Under the pieces are notes generated by a model, which saw nothing but the letters and a program-made list of their open reading frames with translations, did no database searches and had not been told where the DNA came from. Below, in pieces: positions 45,690 through 46,160 of a DNA stretch of 46,160 nt. The DNA is from Prochlorococcus marinus bv. HNLC1 (GTDB taxonomy: Bacteria; Cyanobacteriota; Cyanobacteriia; PCC-6307; Cyanobiaceae). The position numbers were made by a program, and so were the translations under genes. The DNA lies in contig GL947594.1 of NCBI GenBank assembly GCA_000218705.1, forward strand, positions 1,250,420 to 1,296,579, given 5' to 3'. The first letter of the stretch is position 1. The number at the start of each line of letters is the position of its first letter.

Positions 45690-45851
45690 ATGCAAAATAA
45701 AACATCAAATAATCCAGATCATAATATGTTGGAGAGTATAAAAAAAGAGAATAAAAATATGACTTGCAAAGACGGTTATTGTTTTATTCCTAATTTAGAA
45801 AAAAATAAAACCATAAGTAATGAAAATATAAATATTTTTGATCCTTTATAG
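45690..45851 (+). CDS. Small hydrophilic protein with CKDGYC motif, 53 aa
   Basis: ATG 45690 to TAG 45849. Lys/Asn-rich, with MTCKDGYCFIPNLE in the middle: two cysteines separated by four residues, similar to small metal-binding or redox peptides. An internal ATG at 45759 would start right at this motif. No membrane span. From memory, short C-x-D-G-x-C peptides recur in Prochlorococcus genomes, but I cannot name this one. Confidence 0.5.
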   Translation: MQNKTSNNPDHNMLESIKKENKNMTCKDGYCFIPNLEKNKTISNENINIFDPL

Positions 45852-46160
45852 ATATAAGTTTTATTAATAAGGTGTTTTTTTTTCTAGATCGATTGATCCC
45901 TTCAAGCCTATCTAAGCATAGAATTCTTAAAGATAAATCAAAAACACACCAAACCCACTCTCTCACAAAATTAGGAGTTAAGTGTTGTATTTTGGCCTAA
46001 ATGTAGAAAGAGATCGATTTTGTCAAATATATATCTAGTTACAGTGTAAAAGCATCGTTAAAAACAAACCAAATCATAAATGTAAATAAGTATTTTTCTA
46101 ATAAATCTTAATTGCTACTTTTTTTGAAATCTACAAATCTAACTTTTTACGGAAACGTAT
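45852..46160. other. Gene-free end of window
   Basis: 309 bases to the window edge with no convincing gene on either strand. A short AAAAACA(C/A)ACCAAA element occurs twice, about 120 bases apart (~45940 and ~46060), and GATCGATT occurs near 45887 and 46012. Neither is long enough to call a repeat family. Composition is typical AT-rich spacer. Confidence 0.4.

Noticed and set aside
45936..46075. Direct repeat of AAAAACA(C/A)ACCAAA about 120 bases apart.
   Set aside because: Only ~13 bases match and flanks differ; in AT-rich DNA this is not convincing.
1..46160. CRISPR arrays, insertion sequences, integrases or prophage genes.
   Set aside because: No regularly spaced repeats, transposase or integrase motifs, or terminal inverted repeats were seen on either strand.

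Overview
The window is about 30% GC by eye. Gene content and order point to a high-light-adapted Prochlorococcus, with very short spacers, compact genes and a kaiB-kaiC pair lying beside nblS and rplU without kaiA. Every family name here comes from reading motifs and gene order; no database search was run.

Layout. 1-3.6 kb: end of an MFS transporter, then a lipid/envelope cluster (MlaE-type ABC permease, DUF3119, DUF3086, plsY). 3.6-5.9 kb, minus: DUF1825-tyrS-pyrF. 6.2-8.35 kb: GIY-YIG protein and pepA. 8.36-15.2 kb, minus: a long run purC-bamA-lpxC-fabZ-lpxA-lpxB-msrA, joining purine synthesis to lipid A and outer-membrane assembly. 15.3-18.7 kb, plus: purD and the sensor kinase nblS. 18.7-20.6 kb, minus: kaiB-kaiC. 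20.8-23.2 kb: rplU-rpmA, a lone methyltransferase, truB. 23.2-31 kb: SpoIID-like protein, RNase Z, pentapeptide protein, a Cys-pair protein, ferredoxin, prmA, serA, a membrane protein, a PSII-type S4 protein and tRNA-Val(GAC). 31.1-42.3 kb: accessory and housekeeping genes, including a domain-rearranged photolyase-like protein, an SDR, murD, a GAF/zinc protein, a BaiN-like flavoprotein and a DMT exporter. 42.3-46.2 kb: a gene-poor stretch holding several very small proteins, a tandem family of three structured small RNAs, another unidentified structured region, and a 137-aa membrane protein with an internal duplication.

Seven conserved genes (mlaE-like, msrA, bamA, purC, purD, rnz, murD) are interrupted by nine single-base indels, nearly all in short homopolymers. 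Most of these genes should be essential and both sides of each break remain conserved, so draft-sequence error is more likely than gene decay. These genes are annotated at their reconstructed full span.

The part most likely to hold something poorly described is 42.3-45.9 kb: the three RNA paralogues have their own TATA-like boxes and hairpins that keep pairing through substitutions, and they sit among single-span membrane peptides, two of which share an acidic DDQDGG motif.
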